Assembly (NCBI GenBank): GCA_021775515.1
Contig: JAJFHR010000227.1
Span: 1-7,257, forward strand
Direction of reading: 5' to 3'
Length of the DNA stretch: 7,257 bases
DNA from: Hyphomicrobiales bacterium
Lineage (GTDB): Bacteria; Pseudomonadota; Alphaproteobacteria; Rhizobiales; JAJFHR01
The position numbers were made by a program, and so were the translations under genes. The notes beneath the pieces were generated by a model that made no database searches, had not been told where the DNA came from, and saw only the letters and a program-made list of their open reading frames with translations. Shown one piece after another: positions 5,314-7,257 of the stretch (position 1 is its first letter; every line of letters begins with the position of its first letter).

Positions 5314-6874
5314 ACTTGACATTGAACGGATGGGGGGACGTCCGCACTGGACGCCCGAAGATGTAATTGGCAACATGTCGTTGAAAACACTTATGTTTTC
5401 AAATGATTACCGCCATATCGCGCTTAAAGGCATTTTGACCTCACTGGTAATGCTGGCCCTGGGCGGTACTTTTGCGATCATTTTTCGCACTGAACTGGCG
5501 CTGCCCGACATCCAGTTTTTGAGCGCGCGGCCCTACATGTCGCTGATGACATTGCACGGCATGTTTATGGTGTTCGGCTTTGTCATTCCGATTGTAATCT
5601 CAATCTGTTATTACATGATGCCTAAAGTTCTGGGCACAGAACGCCTGATTTGGGCGAGTGGCGCACAATGGAGCTATTGGACACTGATCGCCGGTGCGGT
5701 ATTGCTAATTATCAGCCGTCCCGATTTCACCTGGACTTTCTATCCGCCGATGTCGCTGCGTGTCGGTGGAGGTTTGATCTGGATGGGTTACCTGGCCATC
5801 GTCATGGTCGCCATTTCCGAATTTTTGGCTGGAGCCGTACTACTTAAGAACGCTTTGGAGGCTGCCAAAAAGGGTTGGAAAACCATGCCATTGATGGGAT
5901 GGGCGATGGCTGCTGAAGGTGTGCTGTTGGTCGGCTCAACTCCAATGCTCGGCGTTGTCGGTGCCGTTATGTTGACGGATTGGCTTGAGGTAACAGCGTT
6001 GTTTGACCCTGCCCGCGGCGGCAGTGTCATGACCTTCATGTTCTCTTTCTGGTTTTACGGCCATCCTGCCGTTTATTTGCCGCTGGTACCGGCTATCGCC
6101 ATTCTCTATACGGTATTGCCGTGGATTTTGGGGCGGCCGATGTGGAGCTACATGTCGGCGGTTACAGCGTTTATTTTGCTGACTGTTCTGTCTTTTGTGG
6201 TTTACCCGCACCATTTCCAGCCAGCATTTTCGGTTTCCGGCTGGCTGCAGCGGACCACCCAGATCTTGACCTTGCTGATTTTTATCCCCAGCACCTTGCA
6301 CGTGTTCAACTGGATCGCGACGCTGTGGAGTGACCCGATCCCGGCATCAGCCCGGCGCAGCGTGGTGTTCAAGTTTTTTATCTCGGCAATTGCCTTCCTG
6401 ATCTATGGTGGCGTCACGGCGTATTTGAACGCCCAAATCTCTGTGGATAGCAACTTCATCCACAATACTTATTGGATTCCGGCACATTTCCACGCCATGT
6501 TCATGGGATTTGTTGGTCAAATGGCGGTGGCTGGCATTTACTATCTCTACCCTTACTTCACCGGGCGTATGTATAATCAGGCCATGGCGAACACCCATTT
6601 CTGGCTTTGGCAGGTGGGAATTTTCACCAAGGTTACGATGATGTTTGCTCTTGGCTATGCTTATTTCCCCCGCTGGGTGGTTGATTACCTGGACCTGCCG
6701 GAGTGGAGTTCGTCACAGCTGGTGCTTACCGGCGGAGCCTATCTGATTGGCCTGGGTTTCATCGTTTTTGTTTTCAATGTCGCCTGGAGTGCCCGAAGCG
6801 GGCAAATATCTCCTGCAGATCCTTGGCCGGTTGAACATGAAGATGCCGCTGCATCCGCAGTGCCTGCAGAATAA
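5303..6874 (+). CDS. Haem-copper oxidase subunit I, B-family (ba3-like)
   Basis: A 523-residue integral membrane protein with about 12-13 hydrophobic helices, the catalytic subunit that reduces O2 to water. All metal ligands are present: low-spin haem H85 (TLHGMF) and H397; high-spin haem H395 (PAHFHAMF); CuB H254 (GHPAVY), H303 and H304 (YPHHF); and Y258 for the His-Tyr cross-link. The A1-family glutamate of GHPEVY is replaced by A256, and the YS pair of A2 enzymes is YG here. Helix VI reads on as LPLVPAIAILYTVLP, close to the Thermus ba3 pattern, and IHNTYWIPAHFH resembles VHNTAWVPGHFH. This favours the B family, which relies on a K-channel-like path. Cytochrome bd and cbb3 are excluded, and NO reductase is unlikely given the Tyr and the CuA partner. 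The haem types cannot be told from sequence. Confidence 0.93.
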   Translation: MAHELDIERMGGRPHWTPEDVIGNMSLKTLMFSNDYRHIALKGILTSLVMLALGGTFAIIFRTELALPDIQFLSARPYMSLMTLHGMFMVFGFVIPIVISICYYMMPKVLGTERLIWASGAQWSYWTLIAGAVLLIISRPDFTWTFYPPMSLRVGGGLIWMGYLAIVMVAISEFLAGAVLLKNALEAAKKGWKTMPLMGWAMAAEGVLLVGSTPMLGVVGAVMLTDWLEVTALFDPARGGSVMTFMFSFWFYGHPAVYLPLVPAIAILYTVLPWILGRPMWSYMSAVTAFILLTVLSFVVYPHHFQPAFSVSGWLQRTTQILTLLIFIPSTLHVFNWIATLWSDPIPASARRSVVFKFFISAIAFLIYGGVTAYLNAQISVDSNFIHNTYWIPAHFHAMFMGFVGQMAVAGIYYLYPYFTGRMYNQAMANTHFWLWQVGIFTKVTMMFALGYAYFPRWVVDYLDLPEWSSSQLVLTGGAYLIGLGFIVFVFNVAWSARSGQISPADPWPVEHEDAAASAVPAE

Positions 6875-6887
6875 AAGGAAAACACTC

Positions 6888-7257
6888 ATGATTAGATTTT
6901 TTGTTCTAGCTGGTATCGCCGGGGTCGGGATAGCCGCTTACCTTACGGTTTTTGAAACAACTGCCTATCAGACATCTCCAGTGACAAGTCAACTTGCCCG
7001 GTTTCAGGCTGAAGGTTTGACGCCCGATGCAAATGCGGTCACGGAAAACGAGGAGGTTGAGCACGGTATTTTCGAGGTGCCACCAGAAGACGAACTTGAG
7101 CTCAAAAAGATTACCGCAGCTGGCGGAATGGACATGGGTGGAATGAACATGCCCATGGGCGATGATGCCGCCAAGGCGCCGATGAAAATGGAAGGTGACG
7201 CTGAAATGCCGATGGCTGAGGATGGCAAAACCGCCATGAAAATGGAAGGCGACGCTA
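6888..7257 (+). CDS. Membrane-anchored Met-rich protein, third gene of oxidase operon (3' partial)
   Basis: An open frame begins at ATG 6888, 13 bases after the subunit I stop, with AAGGA (6875-6879) 8 bases upstream. It is open to the window edge (123 residues seen). A hydrophobic N-terminal segment (about 4-22) should be a signal anchor, leaving the rest in the periplasm. Residues 41-75 are acidic (EEVEHGIFEVPPEDELE). From 81 on there are 11 methionines in 39 residues, mostly as MxM or MxxM, for example MDMGGMNMPMG (81-91) and MKMEGDA (99-105 and 117-123), interleaved with Asp and Glu. Such Met clusters bind Cu(I) in known periplasmic copper proteins, so a role in copper supply to the CuA or CuB sites is a fair inference. 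I do not recognise the family. The part beyond the window might hold a cytochrome c, cupredoxin or other domain. Confidence 0.8.
   Translation, partial: MIRFFVLAGIAGVGIAAYLTVFETTAYQTSPVTSQLARFQAEGLTPDANAVTENEEVEHGIFEVPPEDELELKKITAAGGMDMGGMNMPMGDDAAKAPMKMEGDAEMPMAEDGKTAMKMEGDA
7182..7256 (+). repeat. Imperfect 54-base period repeat coding for MKMEGDA
   Basis: The 21-base unit that starts ATGAAAATGGAAGG and encodes MKMEGDA occurs at 7182-7202 and again at 7236-7256, with one silent T/C difference (7195 versus 7249). The start-to-start distance is 54 bases (18 codons). The intervening codons give EMPMAEDGKTA, and a degenerate earlier copy (GDDAAKAP) precedes the first unit. More copies may follow beyond the window. 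Confidence 0.75.

Noticed and set aside
5936..6301. Minus-strand frame of 121 codons inside subunit I
   Set aside because: It is antisense to well-conserved oxidase helices, rich in Gln, Arg and Asn as expected of antisense membrane-protein code, and has no ribosome binding site or family match.
5303..6874. NO reductase or cbb3 (C-family) subunit I
   Set aside because: The helix VI GHPAVY tyrosine is present, the partner has a CuA centre rather than a c-type haem, and the HFH and HH motifs fit O2-reducing A/B enzymes. The C family places its tyrosine elsewhere.
7004..7237. Minus-strand Ser/Pro/Ile-rich frame at the right edge
   Set aside because: It is the antisense of the Met/Asp/Ala repeat region. 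The plus-strand frame has a ribosome binding site, a membrane anchor and operon spacing, so it is the real gene.

Overview
The window looks like an ordinary chromosomal segment of an alphaproteobacterium, probably of the Hyphomicrobiales/Rhizobiales kind. This rests on the close fit of the SfsA, methionine aminopeptidase and RadC proteins to alphaproteobacterial forms (for example the roughly 12-residue N-terminal extension of Map), on the sfsA-map-radC order, and on a DUF3750-type protein. Base composition appears to be about half GC and fairly even. I see no insertion sequence, integrase, phage gene or CRISPR array.

Layout. Positions 87-172 hold a minus-strand tRNA-Leu(UAA) with an encoded CCA end. 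Upstream of it on the same strand lies a single-domain molybdopterin-binding (CinA N-terminal type) protein, 303-1049. A divergent intergenic region (1050-1192) separates it from a plus-strand housekeeping run: sfsA (1193-1915), map (1985-2815) and radC (2840-3544). A secreted or membrane-anchored DUF3750-like protein follows (3640-4404). A 276-base non-coding stretch (4405-4680) carries several small palindromes and probably the control region of the next operon.

The right-hand part (4681 to the end) is a terminal oxidase operon. It holds a short CuA-bearing subunit II (4681-5313) and a haem-copper oxidase subunit I (5303-6874) whose start overlaps the subunit II stop by 11 bases. A third gene (6888 onward) runs off the window and encodes a membrane-anchored, acidic, methionine-rich protein. 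Subunit I has all the haem and CuB histidines and the cross-link tyrosine, but lacks the A1-family proton-channel glutamate (GHPAVY in place of GHPEVY). Together with the helix VI and HH-region sequence this places the enzyme nearest the B family (ba3-like) oxidases. Electrons would pass from a cytochrome c or cupredoxin to CuA in subunit II and then to the haem/CuB site in subunit I. The Met-rich protein may bind or deliver copper to this enzyme; that last role is inferred.

The most interesting part is the B-type oxidase operon with its uncharacterised Met-rich third gene. The rest is conserved housekeeping sequence.
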